Made by a program: the position numbers and the translations under genes. Positions 54,421-63,174 of a stretch of DNA of 64,000 nt are shown here, piece by piece. The stretch lies in the NCBI RefSeq assembly GCF_002157835.1, contig NZ_CP020809.1, positions 5,766,001 to 5,830,000 on the forward strand, read 5' to 3'. Each line of letters opens with the position of its first letter. The first letter of the stretch is position 1. The notes below the pieces were generated by a model. It was not told where the DNA came from. It did not search any database and saw only the letters and a list, made by a program, of their open reading frames with translations. The DNA comes from Mycobacterium dioxanotrophicus. GTDB lineage: Bacteria > Actinomycetota > Actinomycetes > Mycobacteriales > Mycobacteriaceae.

Positions 54421-55140
54421 ATGCCGACCGTAGGCATCCTCTATCCCGGCCACAGCGCAGAGGACGATTTCGAAGCGCTGGAGGCACGTTTGGGCGCCAC
54501 TGTGTCGTTACCGGTGGCGATCACCAGCGTCGGCGAGGACGCCCACCGCGTGGATGCGTTGTTGGACCTCGGCAAGGCCGAACGCCTCGCCGACGGTGTC
54601 GCAAGGCTGAGCGGTGCGCAAGCGGAATCGATGATGTGGGCGTGCACGTCGGGCAGCTTCGTCTTCGGCCCCGACGGGGCACGGCGACAGGTCGACCAGG
54701 TGGCCGTCGCGGCGGGCGTACCGGCGTCGTCAACGTCGATCGCGTTTGCAGATGCCTTGCACTACTTGGGCATTCGCAACATAGCGGTGGCCGCGTCGTA
54801 TCCCGCGGATGTGGCCGCGCACTTCGTGACGTTCCTGTCCGCCAGTGGTGCCGTCGTGGTCGCGATGGGCAGCCACGGCATCGTCACGGCCGCCGAAGTG
54901 GGCCTGCTGGCACCCGACGAGGTGGTCGAGATGGTGCGGGCAGCCGACCATCCCGACGCCGAGGCGGTGCTGGTGCCCGACACCGCCATGCATACGCTGA
55001 GCATCATCGAGAGACTCGAATCGGCAGTCGGAAAGCCGGTGCTCACCGCCAACGCCGTGACGGTCTGGAAGGGCCTGCAGTTGATCGGCCCGGTTCCGCG
55101 CCTACCCGGCCTCGGCACGCTGTTCAGGACGGCCCGGTGA
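54421..55140 (+). CDS. Asp/Glu racemase-superfamily protein (maleate isomerase-like) B
   Basis: 239 residues from ATG 54421 with AGGAG upstream. Same fold as the preceding gene: MPTVGILYPGHSAEDDFEAL, WACTSGSFVFG with Cys75, VLTANAVTVWKGL. The second catalytic Cys is replaced by Asp187 (LVPDTAMHTL), so it cannot use the two-Cys mechanism. It may be a partner subunit or catalyse a different reaction. It overlaps the GntR gene by four nt (GTGA). Confidence 0.85.
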   Translation: MPTVGILYPGHSAEDDFEALEARLGATVSLPVAITSVGEDAHRVDALLDLGKAERLADGVARLSGAQAESMMWACTSGSFVFGPDGARRQVDQVAVAAGVPASSTSIAFADALHYLGIRNIAVAASYPADVAAHFVTFLSASGAVVVAMGSHGIVTAAEVGLLAPDEVVEMVRAADHPDAEAVLVPDTAMHTLSIIERLESAVGKPVLTANAVTVWKGLQLIGPVPRLPGLGTLFRTAR

Positions 55141-55793
55141 CCGACTTCATCGGCCCGGTGGACCAGCAGTCGACGCCGAGCATCATCGCCGACAAGCTGC
55201 GTCAGGCCATCGCGCACCGCGAACTGGAACCGGGATCTCAGCTCGGCGAAGCCGATCTGGCCCGCAGGTTCGGGGTGAGCCGCGGTCCGATCCGCGAGGG
55301 CATTGCGCGACTGGCCCAGGAGGGCCTGGTGGTCGCCATCCGCAACCGCGGCGTGTTCGTGATCGACATGACGCCCGCCGAGGTTCGCGATATGTACCTG
55401 GCGCGCGAAGCCGTCGAGCGCACCGCGGCCCGCGAAATTCTGCAGGGCGATTACGCCGCGGTCGGCGATGGGCTGCTCACCATCGTCGACGAGATGGAAT
55501 CGGCCGTCGAACCAGATGAGTTGAGTGAGGCCGACATTCGCTTCCATGAACTTCTGGTCGCATCGGCGGGCAGCGCACGGCTGACCAGGATGCACCAGAC
55601 CTACCTGGTCGAGACTCGAATGTGCTTGCACGCCTTGGCCGATACCTACGACACGCCCGGCGACCGGGTCACCGAGCACCATGCGCTGGCCTGCGCGATC
55701 CGATCCGGCGACGTCGCACTCACCGACAAGCTGATGCTCGCGCACATGGAGGACGCCGTCGACCGGCTCATCGCGCGCCTGCCCGCCGGCTGA
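55137..55793 (+). CDS. GntR-family regulator (FadR/FCD group)
   Basis: 218 residues from GTG 55137 in the stop of the preceding gene. Winged helix: IIADKLRQAIAHRELEPGSQLGEADLARRFGVSRGPIREGIARLAQEGL (positions 17-65, cited as FGVSRGPIREGIARL). FCD ligand domain about 85-210 with ADIRFHELLVASAGSARL and TEHHALACAIRSGD, whose Asp/His residues bind metal and an organic acid. The palindrome at 53588-53601 fits this group. It converges on the MFS gene with a three-nt gap. Confidence 0.93.
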   Translation: MTDFIGPVDQQSTPSIIADKLRQAIAHRELEPGSQLGEADLARRFGVSRGPIREGIARLAQEGLVVAIRNRGVFVIDMTPAEVRDMYLAREAVERTAAREILQGDYAAVGDGLLTIVDEMESAVEPDELSEADIRFHELLVASAGSARLTRMHQTYLVETRMCLHALADTYDTPGDRVTEHHALACAIRSGDVALTDKLMLAHMEDAVDRLIARLPAG

Positions 55794-55796
55794 GAT

Positions 55797-57218
55797 CTAC
55801 GACGCCGTACTGGGTTCGACGTCGTATTCCAGCTGCGGCGGCGCTTCGGGTGTGCCGGGGATCTCGGTTCCCCCGATCGGGCATCGGGCCGTTTCCGGAA
55901 CCTTCACCAGTGCGATCGCCCCGATCACGCAGGCGATCATCATGTAGTAGGCAGGCACCAGATGGTCCCCGGTCAACGACACCAACCAGTCGTTGACCGC
56001 GGGCGCGGTACCACCGAACAGCGAGGTCGACACGTTGTAGGCGATAGCGAAACCGGCGTAGCGCACCTGCGTGGGAAACATCGCCGGGAAGGTGGCGGAG
56101 ATCGTCGACAGCTGGGGCACGTAGAGCAGCCCCAGCACCGCGAATCCGATCACGGCGCCGACCATGTTGGTGCCCATCAGCAGGAACATCGGCACACCGG
56201 CGATGAACAGCCCGATCAGCGAGAACCACCACATCGGCTTGCGGCCCACCCGGTCGGAGATGTGACCGGCGAACGGCAGGAACACCATCATCGTGAGCAT
56301 CCCGATGATCGGTACGACCAGCGCGTGATTGCTCGACAGCCCGATGGTCCGCTCCAGGTAGGTGGGCATGTAGGTGAGCAGCGTGTAGTTGACCACGTTG
56401 AGCGCCACTACGAGACCGCCCAGTCGCAACACGGGTGCCCAGTACTCCCCCACCAGATCCTTGAACTGCGTCACCGCGCCCTGCTCTTTGTCCCCGGACT
56501 GCTCAAGTTCACGGAATACCGGGGTGTCCTCGAGTCGGGACCGCAGATAGACGCCGATCAAGCCCAACGGTGCCGCGACCATGAACGGCAACCGCCAACC
56601 CCACGAACCCATTTGGTCGTCGGTGAGCAGCATCGAGAAGCCGAGCATCAGCAGCGCGCCGAGCGAAAAGCCGGAAAGGGTGCCGAATTCCAGGAAACTC
56701 CCGAGGAACCCGCGGCGGCGTGAGGGCGCGTACTCGGCCATAAACGTTGCCGCACCGCCATATTCGCCGCCGGTGGAGAAGCCCTGGACCATGCGCAGCA
56801 CCACCATGATGGCCGGTGCCCACAGTCCGATCGCGGCGTAGGACGGCACCAGTCCCACGCAGAATGTCGCACCCGCCATCAGCACGATGGTGATGGCCAG
56901 AACATGTTTGCGTCCGAGCCGGTCACCCAGTGGTCCCCACACGAATCCGCCGAGCGGTCGCACGAGGAACGAAACCGCAAATGTCGCAAGCGCCAACAGC
57001 GTGGCCTGGTGGGTGTCACCCGGGAAGATGGCGGCCGATATGTAGCTCACGCCGTAGGCGTATATGCCGTAGTCGAACCATTCTGTGGCGTTTCCGATCG
57101 CCGATGCGGCGATCGCCCGTCTGAGTACGCCCGGGTCTGGCGCACTCTCCGCGGGTTCGCTGTAGTCGATCTCCGGCTTGTCTCCGAAGCCCCTCATCGG
57201 GCTCTTGTGCGCAGGCAC
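55797..57218 (-). CDS. MFS transporter, metabolite:H+ symporter (MHS/ProP type)
   Basis: 473 residues, GTG 57218 with GGAGG upstream. Twelve helices. ASAIGNATEWFDYGIYAYG is the MHS family mark; FVWGPLGDRLGRKHVLAI and RVGRKPMWWFSLIGLF are the paired MFS loops; STGGEYGGAATFMAEYAPSRRRGFLG is typical. It takes up organic acids, betaines or shikimate-like compounds. Next to the GntR and racemase-like genes, it probably imports their substrate. Confidence 0.92.
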   Translation of the reverse strand: MPAHKSPMRGFGDKPEIDYSEPAESAPDPGVLRRAIAASAIGNATEWFDYGIYAYGVSYISAAIFPGDTHQATLLALATFAVSFLVRPLGGFVWGPLGDRLGRKHVLAITIVLMAGATFCVGLVPSYAAIGLWAPAIMVVLRMVQGFSTGGEYGGAATFMAEYAPSRRRGFLGSFLEFGTLSGFSLGALLMLGFSMLLTDDQMGSWGWRLPFMVAAPLGLIGVYLRSRLEDTPVFRELEQSGDKEQGAVTQFKDLVGEYWAPVLRLGGLVVALNVVNYTLLTYMPTYLERTIGLSSNHALVVPIIGMLTMMVFLPFAGHISDRVGRKPMWWFSLIGLFIAGVPMFLLMGTNMVGAVIGFAVLGLLYVPQLSTISATFPAMFPTQVRYAGFAIAYNVSTSLFGGTAPAVNDWLVSLTGDHLVPAYYMMIACVIGAIALVKVPETARCPIGGTEIPGTPEAPPQLEYDVEPSTAS

Positions 57219-57525
57219 GGTTCCTCCATGTGTCTGACGACACCGGTCCCCGCCGCGCGCTGTACTTTCGGCTGGTCTGATGGGTGAACACCGCAGGGCC
57301 AGGCCGTCGTCTCGTCCGGCAATTCAATAGTTGCCAAGGAATGACGTTACCTCGCTGGCAGGCACAATGCACCGCCCCCGGGGCGTGCCGCAATTGTCAT
57401 CGACGTCAGAATAGGGAACTGTCCGGCCGGCTTTCGCCGACATGCGCCAGTCCCTACCTGGAACCCCTTGCCGCACAATTTCTTCCATGACGGCCGTTGA
57501 GCGGCAACGACACTCGACGAAGTCG
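57219..57525. other. intergenic region upstream of the MFS gene
   Basis: 307 nt between the MFS start and the kinase stop, both on the minus strand. It should contain the MFS promoter. I found no GATTGTCAACAATC-like GntR site, no small gene with family features and no strong hairpin. Confidence 0.5.
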
Positions 57526-58566
57526 CTACCCGTGCGCAGCGCCCGAGGGACAATGGTCATGGGCCGACGGACGATATTCGCGGAGAAACCGCCCGTCCAG
57601 GTAGCGTTGCGCGAGTTCGACCGTGTCGTAGGTGAAGGAATCACCGAGGGTATGGGCCAGATCTGACTCGGGGTGGCTGCCGAGCCACGCGAGGATGTGC
57701 AGACGCCGCAGGAACACCAGGTCGGGGATCGCGTCGAGGTCCCGCTCGGTGAGCGGGCGAACCGCCCGATAGCCGGTCAGCCACGCCTCGATGACGTCGG
57801 CGAGCTGCGGCTGGTGCTCGATGAAGGTGGTCGAGCTGCACAGGTCCCAGAGATACCAGCTGAAGCCTGCGTCATCGAAGTCGATGACCCATACCCGGTT
57901 GTCAGCCCCTTTGAGCAGGTTGGCCGCGCGCAGGTCACAGTGCACCAGCCCCGCGATGGGGCCGCGAGCCGGATAGTCGGCCAGGCGGGCACGCACCATC
58001 CCTGCCGCTCGCTCGAGCAGCGCGATCGCGTCGTCGTTCAAACCCGGCCCGTCGGACCACCGGCCCCACGGCGCGCCGGGCCCCAGGATGTGGTCGACGT
58101 CCCACGTCGACCGGGTGAACCACGCCGGTCGCTGCCAGCGGTCGGTCTGCCGGTGCAGTTCGGCCGCGGTACGCCCCACCAACGCATAGGTGGCGAAATC
58201 GTCGTCGGCAGGTGCCGTGCCGGGCACGTGGTCGAACATCGCGCACGCCCGCGTCACCCCGTCGACGGTGATCCACTGCAGCGTCTCACCGTCGGTGGTA
58301 CGTCGGATACCTGGTGTGTGGACGATGCCATCGTTCCGCAGGGCCTCGATCCAGGCCAGTTCGGACCTGATGGCCGCCTCGCTCTGATAGCCGATGCGGT
58401 AGACCCGCAGCACGCCGACGGGATGGTCGGTCTCGACCAGGAAGGTCGCGTTCTCCGACAGGCTGATCATCCGCGCCCGGGCTGTTCCGGGCAGACCGTA
58501 GGCGGTGAGGGCAGCCTTGGCGTACGCCTCGTGACGGGCTGCCGCCGAGGAGGAGGTGTCGTCCAT
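57526..58566 (-). CDS. APH-like phosphotransferase (choline/aminoglycoside kinase fold)
   Basis: 346 residues from ATG 58566. Catalytic loop LVHCDLRAANLL and metal motif VIDFDDAGFSWYLWDLC match the APH/choline-kinase/homoserine-kinase II superfamily. The N-lobe shows SENATFLVETDHPVGVLRVYR. Resistance is unlikely; it lies beside an amine oxidase and an amine permease, so it may phosphorylate an amino alcohol or hydroxylated amine. TAGCGT stands seven nt before the ATG, suggesting a leaderless mRNA. Confidence 0.85.
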   Translation of the reverse strand: MDDTSSSAAARHEAYAKAALTAYGLPGTARARMISLSENATFLVETDHPVGVLRVYRIGYQSEAAIRSELAWIEALRNDGIVHTPGIRRTTDGETLQWITVDGVTRACAMFDHVPGTAPADDDFATYALVGRTAAELHRQTDRWQRPAWFTRSTWDVDHILGPGAPWGRWSDGPGLNDDAIALLERAAGMVRARLADYPARGPIAGLVHCDLRAANLLKGADNRVWVIDFDDAGFSWYLWDLCSSTTFIEHQPQLADVIEAWLTGYRAVRPLTERDLDAIPDLVFLRRLHILAWLGSHPESDLAHTLGDSFTYDTVELAQRYLDGRFLREYRPSAHDHCPSGAAHG

Positions 58567-58599
58567 CCGTTGCACGCTAGGGTCCGCCTGCGGGACTAT

Positions 58600-58662
58600 C
58601 TGTGCAGATCTCGGACGCCCAGGCAGACCTCTGACCGGCGGCCGTGTCCGAACACTGCACAG
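58600..58662. promoter_or_regulatory. paired inverted sites in the kinase/permease divergent promoter
   Basis: The 17-nt arms at 58600-58616 (CTGTGCAGATCTCGGAC) and 58646-58662 (GTCCGAACACTGCACAG) are inverted copies with three central mismatches and a 29-nt spacer. A TAGCGT -10 for the kinase lies at 58574-58579. They are candidate operators for the locus regulator. Confidence 0.55.
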
Positions 58663-58741
58663 TTAGCGGCTGGCGCCTCATGGACCATGAGTGTGATCCG
58701 CGACACCCCGCGGGTCACCACTGCGACAGAAGGTAGGGGCA

Positions 58742-60184
58742 GTGTCAACCGAATCCACCATCGGCGCCGGGAACGTCTCTGAAGGCACCGGAACCGGGCG
58801 AGAGCACCGACTCGCCGGTCGTCTCGGTGCGGGAGCGATCATCTTCATGATCATGGCGGCGGCCGCCCCGCTGACCACCGTCAGCGCCACCGTGCCGGTG
58901 GCCATACTCAGCGGCAACGGTCCGGCGTACCCGATCATGTACGTCGTCGCCGCGGTCGTGCTGGCCTTTTTCGCGGTGGGCTTCACCGCGATGACGCCGC
59001 ACGTGAAGAGCGCAGGCGCGTTCTACTCCTACATCACCGAGGGCGTGGGCCGCCGGTGGGGCCTCGCGGCCGCGTTCCTGGCCTTGCTCACCTACAGCGC
59101 CGTCCAGGTGGCGGTGCACGCGTTCATGGGTGTCGTCCTGCACGACTTCGTGTTGTCGTTCGGCGGCCCGAGCATCCCGTGGTGGTTGTTCTCGGCCCTG
59201 TCGGTGCTCGTCGTCGGTGTGCTCGGCTACCGCAACATCGAGGTGTCCGGCAAGGTGCTCGGCGTCGTGCTGGTCGCCGAGGTGCTGATCTGCCTGGTGT
59301 TCGCGGTCGCGGTCACGGTCAGAGGTGGCGGCCCGGAGGGTCTGTCCACCGCGATGTTCCAGCCGCACCAGATCCTGTCCGGCTCCCCCGCACTGGCCCT
59401 GATGTTCGCGGTGTCGGGCTTCCTGGGCTTCGAGGCCGCGGCGGTGTACCGCGACGAGGCGCGCAACCCGGACAAGACCATCCCGCGCGCGACCTACGGC
59501 GCACTTGCGGTCATCGGCGGGTTCTACGCGCTGGTGGCCTGGGCCATCATCAGCGCCTGGGGTGACAACGGCGCCGTCGAACGGGCACAAACGGATTCGG
59601 CCACCATGCTGCTCGATGCCGGCAAGCGGTTCATCGGCACGTTCGGCTATGAGGTGATGCAGTACCTGCTGATCGGCAGCGTCTTCGCGTGCATCCTGTC
59701 CTTCCACAACGTCATCGCCCGCTATATCTTCCGCCTCGCCAACACCGGTGCGATGCCGGCCAAGGCCGGGCTGAGCCACCCCACACACCGCTCACCGCAT
59801 ATCGCCTCGGTGTCCCAATCGGTATCGGCTGCGGCACTTCTCGCGATCTGTGTGGTGTTCGGCCTGGATCCCATCACGCAGGTGTTCACGTGGCTGGTCG
59901 GCATCGCGACCATCGGCGTGATGCTGCTGATGCTCGGCACCTGTGTGGCCATCCTGATGTTCTTCCGGCACAACAAGGTCGACAACCGCCGTTGGAACAC
60001 CGTGATCGCACCGGGCCTGGGCTGCGTCGGGTTGGGTGTCACGACGGCGATCACCGCGAAGAATCTCCCATTGCTCATGGGCAGCGCGACGCTGGGCTGG
60101 ATCGTCGTGGTGCTGCTGGTCCTGACCATCGGGGCCGGATTCCTCGTGGCCGCGCTCCGGCCGCGGGCCAACACGCCCGACTAG
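58742..60184 (+). CDS. APC-family amino acid/amine permease
   Basis: 480 residues, GTG 58742 preceded by AAGGTAGGGG. Twelve membrane helices; blocks GAIIFMIMAAAAPLTTVSATV, VSGFLGFEAAAVYRDEARNP and CILSFHNVIARYIFRLANTG identify the APC superfamily. It is a relative of the permease at 22370. Forty nt ahead of the copper amine oxidase, it most likely imports the amine substrate. Confidence 0.92.
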   Translation: MSTESTIGAGNVSEGTGTGREHRLAGRLGAGAIIFMIMAAAAPLTTVSATVPVAILSGNGPAYPIMYVVAAVVLAFFAVGFTAMTPHVKSAGAFYSYITEGVGRRWGLAAAFLALLTYSAVQVAVHAFMGVVLHDFVLSFGGPSIPWWLFSALSVLVVGVLGYRNIEVSGKVLGVVLVAEVLICLVFAVAVTVRGGGPEGLSTAMFQPHQILSGSPALALMFAVSGFLGFEAAAVYRDEARNPDKTIPRATYGALAVIGGFYALVAWAIISAWGDNGAVERAQTDSATMLLDAGKRFIGTFGYEVMQYLLIGSVFACILSFHNVIARYIFRLANTGAMPAKAGLSHPTHRSPHIASVSQSVSAAALLAICVVFGLDPITQVFTWLVGIATIGVMLLMLGTCVAILMFFRHNKVDNRRWNTVIAPGLGCVGLGVTTAITAKNLPLLMGSATLGWIVVVLLVLTIGAGFLVAALRPRANTPD

Positions 60185-60223
60185 CCGAAAACCTCGTTTC
60201 GACACCCTCAGGAGAACCCCGTC

Positions 60224-62188
60224 ATGACCACCGTCGCAGATCCCACCGCTGACCGGAACCGTCTGGTACACGAGATCGACCGTCCTGCCGACCACCCGCT
60301 GCGGCGTCTCACCGCAGCCGAGATGACCAGCGCCCGTGAGGTATTGGAACGAGCCGGCATGGTCACCGCCGACACCCGGTTCGTGTACGTGGGTCTGCAC
60401 GAGCCCGACAAGAGCGATGTCCGGGCGTACCAGCGCGACCCCGCTCACCACATCGACCGGCGCTGCCGGATGTATCTGCTGGACCAGGCCACCGGCCAGG
60501 GCAGCCGCGTCGTGATCTCGCTGGACGACCGGAGCATCGTGTCGAACACGGCCGTCGACCCGGTGCGCGACGGTCAGGTGTCGCTGCTCGACGAAGAGTT
60601 CGAGATTGCCGACAAACTGGTCGCCGCCGACGAATCATGGTGCGCCGCACTGCGCCGACGGGGTATCGACCCGGCGAAGGTGCGTGGGGTGCCGCTGTCG
60701 GCGGGGCATTTCGGGTTCACCGACGAGATCGGCAAGCGGATGGCCCGGGTGGTGGGCTTCTGCCAGGAGGACGAGAAGGATCTGCCGTGGGCGCATCCGA
60801 TCGACGGCCTGGTCGCCTACGTCGACCTGACAGCCAGGACCGTCCAGAAGATCGTCGACGACGCCGACCTTCCGGTGCCCGCCGAACGCGGCGAGTGGGA
60901 CGCCGAACCGCATGCGTCGCCGCGGCGGAACACCCTGAAACCCTTGGAGATCACGCAACCCGAAGGCCCGAGCTTCACCGTCGATGACGATGTGCTGACG
61001 TGGGAGAACTGGTCGGTGCGCATCGGGTTCGACGGCCGTGAGGGGCTGACGCTGCACGAGGTGTCGTACCTCGACAACGGTCGGCGGCGGCCGGTGCTGT
61101 ACCGCGCCTCGGTGGCCGAGATGGTGGTGTTCTACGCCGATCCGTCGCCGTCGCGCTTCTACCAGAACTACTTCGACACCGGCGAATACATGTTCTGCCG
61201 CTACACCAACTCGCTGAAGCTGGGCTGCGACTGTCTCGGTGAGATCCACTATCTGGACGCGACCATCGCCGACGACCACGGCAGGCCGTGCACCATCGAC
61301 AACGCCATCTGCATCCACGAGGAGGACTACGGGCTGCTGTGGAAGCACAACGACATGTTCAACGGCATGTCGGAGTCCCGGCGCTCACGGCGCCTGGTGA
61401 TCTCGTTCTTCACCACCATCGGCAACTACGACTACGGGTTCTACTGGTACCTGTATCTCGACGGCACCATCGAACTGGAGGCCAAGGCCACCGGTGTGGT
61501 CTTCACATCCGCACTGCCCGACGGTGATTCGGCATATGCCAACGAACTGGCGCCGGGCCTTGGCGCGCCGTTCCATCAGCACATGTTCTGCGCGCGCCTG
61601 GACATGGCCGTCGACGGCGACGCCAACGCGGTCGACGAGCTCGACGCGGCCCGTGTCCCGATGGGACCGGACAACCCATACGGAAATGCGTTCACCCGCA
61701 CCGCCACCCGGCTGTACCGCGAGTCCGACGGGCAGCGGACCGGGGACGCCTCGATCGGGAGGGTGTGGCGGATCAGCAACCCGGACAAGCGCAATCGCCT
61801 CGGCAACCCGGTCGGCTACGTGCTGCATTCACAGAATGCACCACTCATGCTCGCCGACGAGAACTCGTCGACCCACCGGCGGGCGAACTTCGCCACCAAG
61901 CACCTGTGGGTCACCCGCTACGACCCCGAGGAACGCTACCCCGCCGGCGAATACGTGTACCAGAACCACGGCCACGCGGGACTGCCCACGTGGGTGACCG
62001 CCGACCGCGACATCGACGGCCAGGACATCGTGTTGTGGCACACCTTCGGCCTCACGCATTTTCCGCGCCCCGAGGACTGGCCGGTGATGCCGATGGACTA
62101 CACCGGTTTCACGCTCAAGGCCGACGGGTTCTTCGACCGCAACCCGACGCTCGACGTGCCGCCGAACGGTCGCAGTTGCCACGGCTGA
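60224..62188 (+). CDS. copper-containing primary amine oxidase
   Basis: 654 residues, ATG 60224 with AGGAGAA upstream and no signal peptide. It oxidises primary amines to aldehydes with release of ammonia and peroxide. The topaquinone precursor is Tyr402 in TIGNYDYGFYW. Copper ligands are His451 and His453 (PFHQHMF) and His612 (GLTHFPRP). The catalytic base is Asp318 (NYFDTGEY). The aldehyde and amine flow would link to the nearby permease, kinase and enoyl-CoA hydratase. Substrate (phenethylamine, tyramine or other) is not decided. Confidence 0.96.
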   Translation: MTTVADPTADRNRLVHEIDRPADHPLRRLTAAEMTSAREVLERAGMVTADTRFVYVGLHEPDKSDVRAYQRDPAHHIDRRCRMYLLDQATGQGSRVVISLDDRSIVSNTAVDPVRDGQVSLLDEEFEIADKLVAADESWCAALRRRGIDPAKVRGVPLSAGHFGFTDEIGKRMARVVGFCQEDEKDLPWAHPIDGLVAYVDLTARTVQKIVDDADLPVPAERGEWDAEPHASPRRNTLKPLEITQPEGPSFTVDDDVLTWENWSVRIGFDGREGLTLHEVSYLDNGRRRPVLYRASVAEMVVFYADPSPSRFYQNYFDTGEYMFCRYTNSLKLGCDCLGEIHYLDATIADDHGRPCTIDNAICIHEEDYGLLWKHNDMFNGMSESRRSRRLVISFFTTIGNYDYGFYWYLYLDGTIELEAKATGVVFTSALPDGDSAYANELAPGLGAPFHQHMFCARLDMAVDGDANAVDELDAARVPMGPDNPYGNAFTRTATRLYRESDGQRTGDASIGRVWRISNPDKRNRLGNPVGYVLHSQNAPLMLADENSSTHRRANFATKHLWVTRYDPEERYPAGEYVYQNHGHAGLPTWVTADRDIDGQDIVLWHTFGLTHFPRPEDWPVMPMDYTGFTLKADGFFDRNPTLDVPPNGRSCHG

Positions 62189-62197
62189 CCGAATGAA

Positions 62198-62240
62198 CGC
62201 CCGGACCGCCGGCATCCCCCTCAAGCCGGTGGTCCGGGCG
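62198..62240. terminator. bidirectional hairpin between amine oxidase and enoyl-CoA hydratase
   Basis: Arms 62198-62213 (CGCCCGGACCGCCGGC) and 62225-62240 (GCCGGTGGTCCGGGCG) pair at 15 of 16 positions with an 11-nt loop. It lies between converging genes. No T-run is present, as in many mycobacterial terminators. Confidence 0.65.
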
Positions 62241-62252
62241 CCCATCGGTGTT

Positions 62253-63035
62253 CTAGCCGTTCTTCGGCCTCCGCGCCAGAAACGCAGCCATGCCGTCCTT
62301 CTGGCCGTCGGTGGCGAACAATGCGTTGAAGAACCGGCGTTCCACCCTGATGCCCTCGTTCAAGGTGCTGTTGAACGAGTGGTTCACGGCTTCCTTGGCC
62401 ATCAGCGTCGCCGGCCAGGATCTGCCCGCGATGATCGACGCCGCCTCGACCGCGGTATCGAGCAGGGCGTCGTCGGCCACCAGCCGTGCAGCCAATCCCA
62501 TGGCTAGTGCCTCCCGACCGGTGATGCGGCGGCCGGTCAGGATCATGTCCATCGCCACCGATTTCCCGACGGCCCGCGACAACCGCTGAGTGCCACCGGC
62601 ACCCGGGATGATCCCCAGCGTGGTCTCCGGCAGCCCGAACACCGACGATTCAGCGGCGAAGACCATGTCGCACATCATCGCCAGCTCTGTGCCACCGCCC
62701 AGGGCGTAACCCGCCACCGCCGCGATGATCGGGGTGCGCACCGCCGAGGTGCTCTCCCATCCGGAGTTGGCGTAGTCCTGGAGAAACATGTCGAGGAAGG
62801 ATTCGTCGGCCATCTCGGCGATGTCGGCACCTGCGGCGAAATTACCGTTGGCTCCCGTGAGCACCAGGGCGCGCACCGCATGGTCGGTATCGGCCTCGCG
62901 CAGCGCGGTGTGCAACTGGTCGATCAGCCGTGCCGACAACGCGTTGAGCGCCGCGGGGCGGTTGAGGGTCAGGATCCGCACCGGCCCCCGATCCTCACGC
63001 AGTACCAGGGGTGCCGGGCAGGCGTCTGTGGTCAC
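62253..63035 (-). CDS. enoyl-CoA hydratase/isomerase
   Basis: 260 residues from GTG 63035 with GGAG upstream. Crotonase fold: RILTLNRPAALNALSARLI, oxyanion blocks NGNFAAGADIAEMADES and AVAGYALGGGTELAMMCD, and the catalytic Glu region GLPETTLGIIPGAGGTQRLSR (E in PET and a Gly-Ala-Gly second site). It could act in phenylacetate-like degradation downstream of amine oxidation. A perfect palindrome at 63070-63088 lies just ahead of it. Confidence 0.93.
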   Translation of the reverse strand: MTTDACPAPLVLREDRGPVRILTLNRPAALNALSARLIDQLHTALREADTDHAVRALVLTGANGNFAAGADIAEMADESFLDMFLQDYANSGWESTSAVRTPIIAAVAGYALGGGTELAMMCDMVFAAESSVFGLPETTLGIIPGAGGTQRLSRAVGKSVAMDMILTGRRITGREALAMGLAARLVADDALLDTAVEAASIIAGRSWPATLMAKEAVNHSFNSTLNEGIRVERRFFNALFATDGQKDGMAAFLARRPKNG

Positions 63036-63069
63036 GGAGCTCCATCTTCCGGCATCTCGACATGTGTAG

Positions 63070-63088
63070 CTGTCCGACTTTCGGACAG
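63070..63088. promoter_or_regulatory. perfect palindrome ahead of enoyl-CoA hydratase
   Basis: CTGTCCGA-CTT-TCGGACAG: 8-bp perfect arms. TGTCCGA also occurs at 58645-58651 in the permease promoter. Candidate site for the Fis-type regulator encoded next to it. Confidence 0.55.
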
Positions 63089-63174
63089 TTGCTGTGCGCC
63101 TTCGGGTTTGATGCAGCAGCGGACAGAACTCGTCGATCGGGCGAATCACGTGGTGGCTGCGGCCAATACGTGGC

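Noticed and set aside
54377..54433. 18-codon ORF starting right after racemase-like A
   Set aside because: Overlaps the next start, no ribosome site of its own and no recognisable product.
57526..58566. aminoglycoside resistance gene
   Set aside because: The fold is shared by many small-molecule kinases and the neighbours point to amine catabolism.
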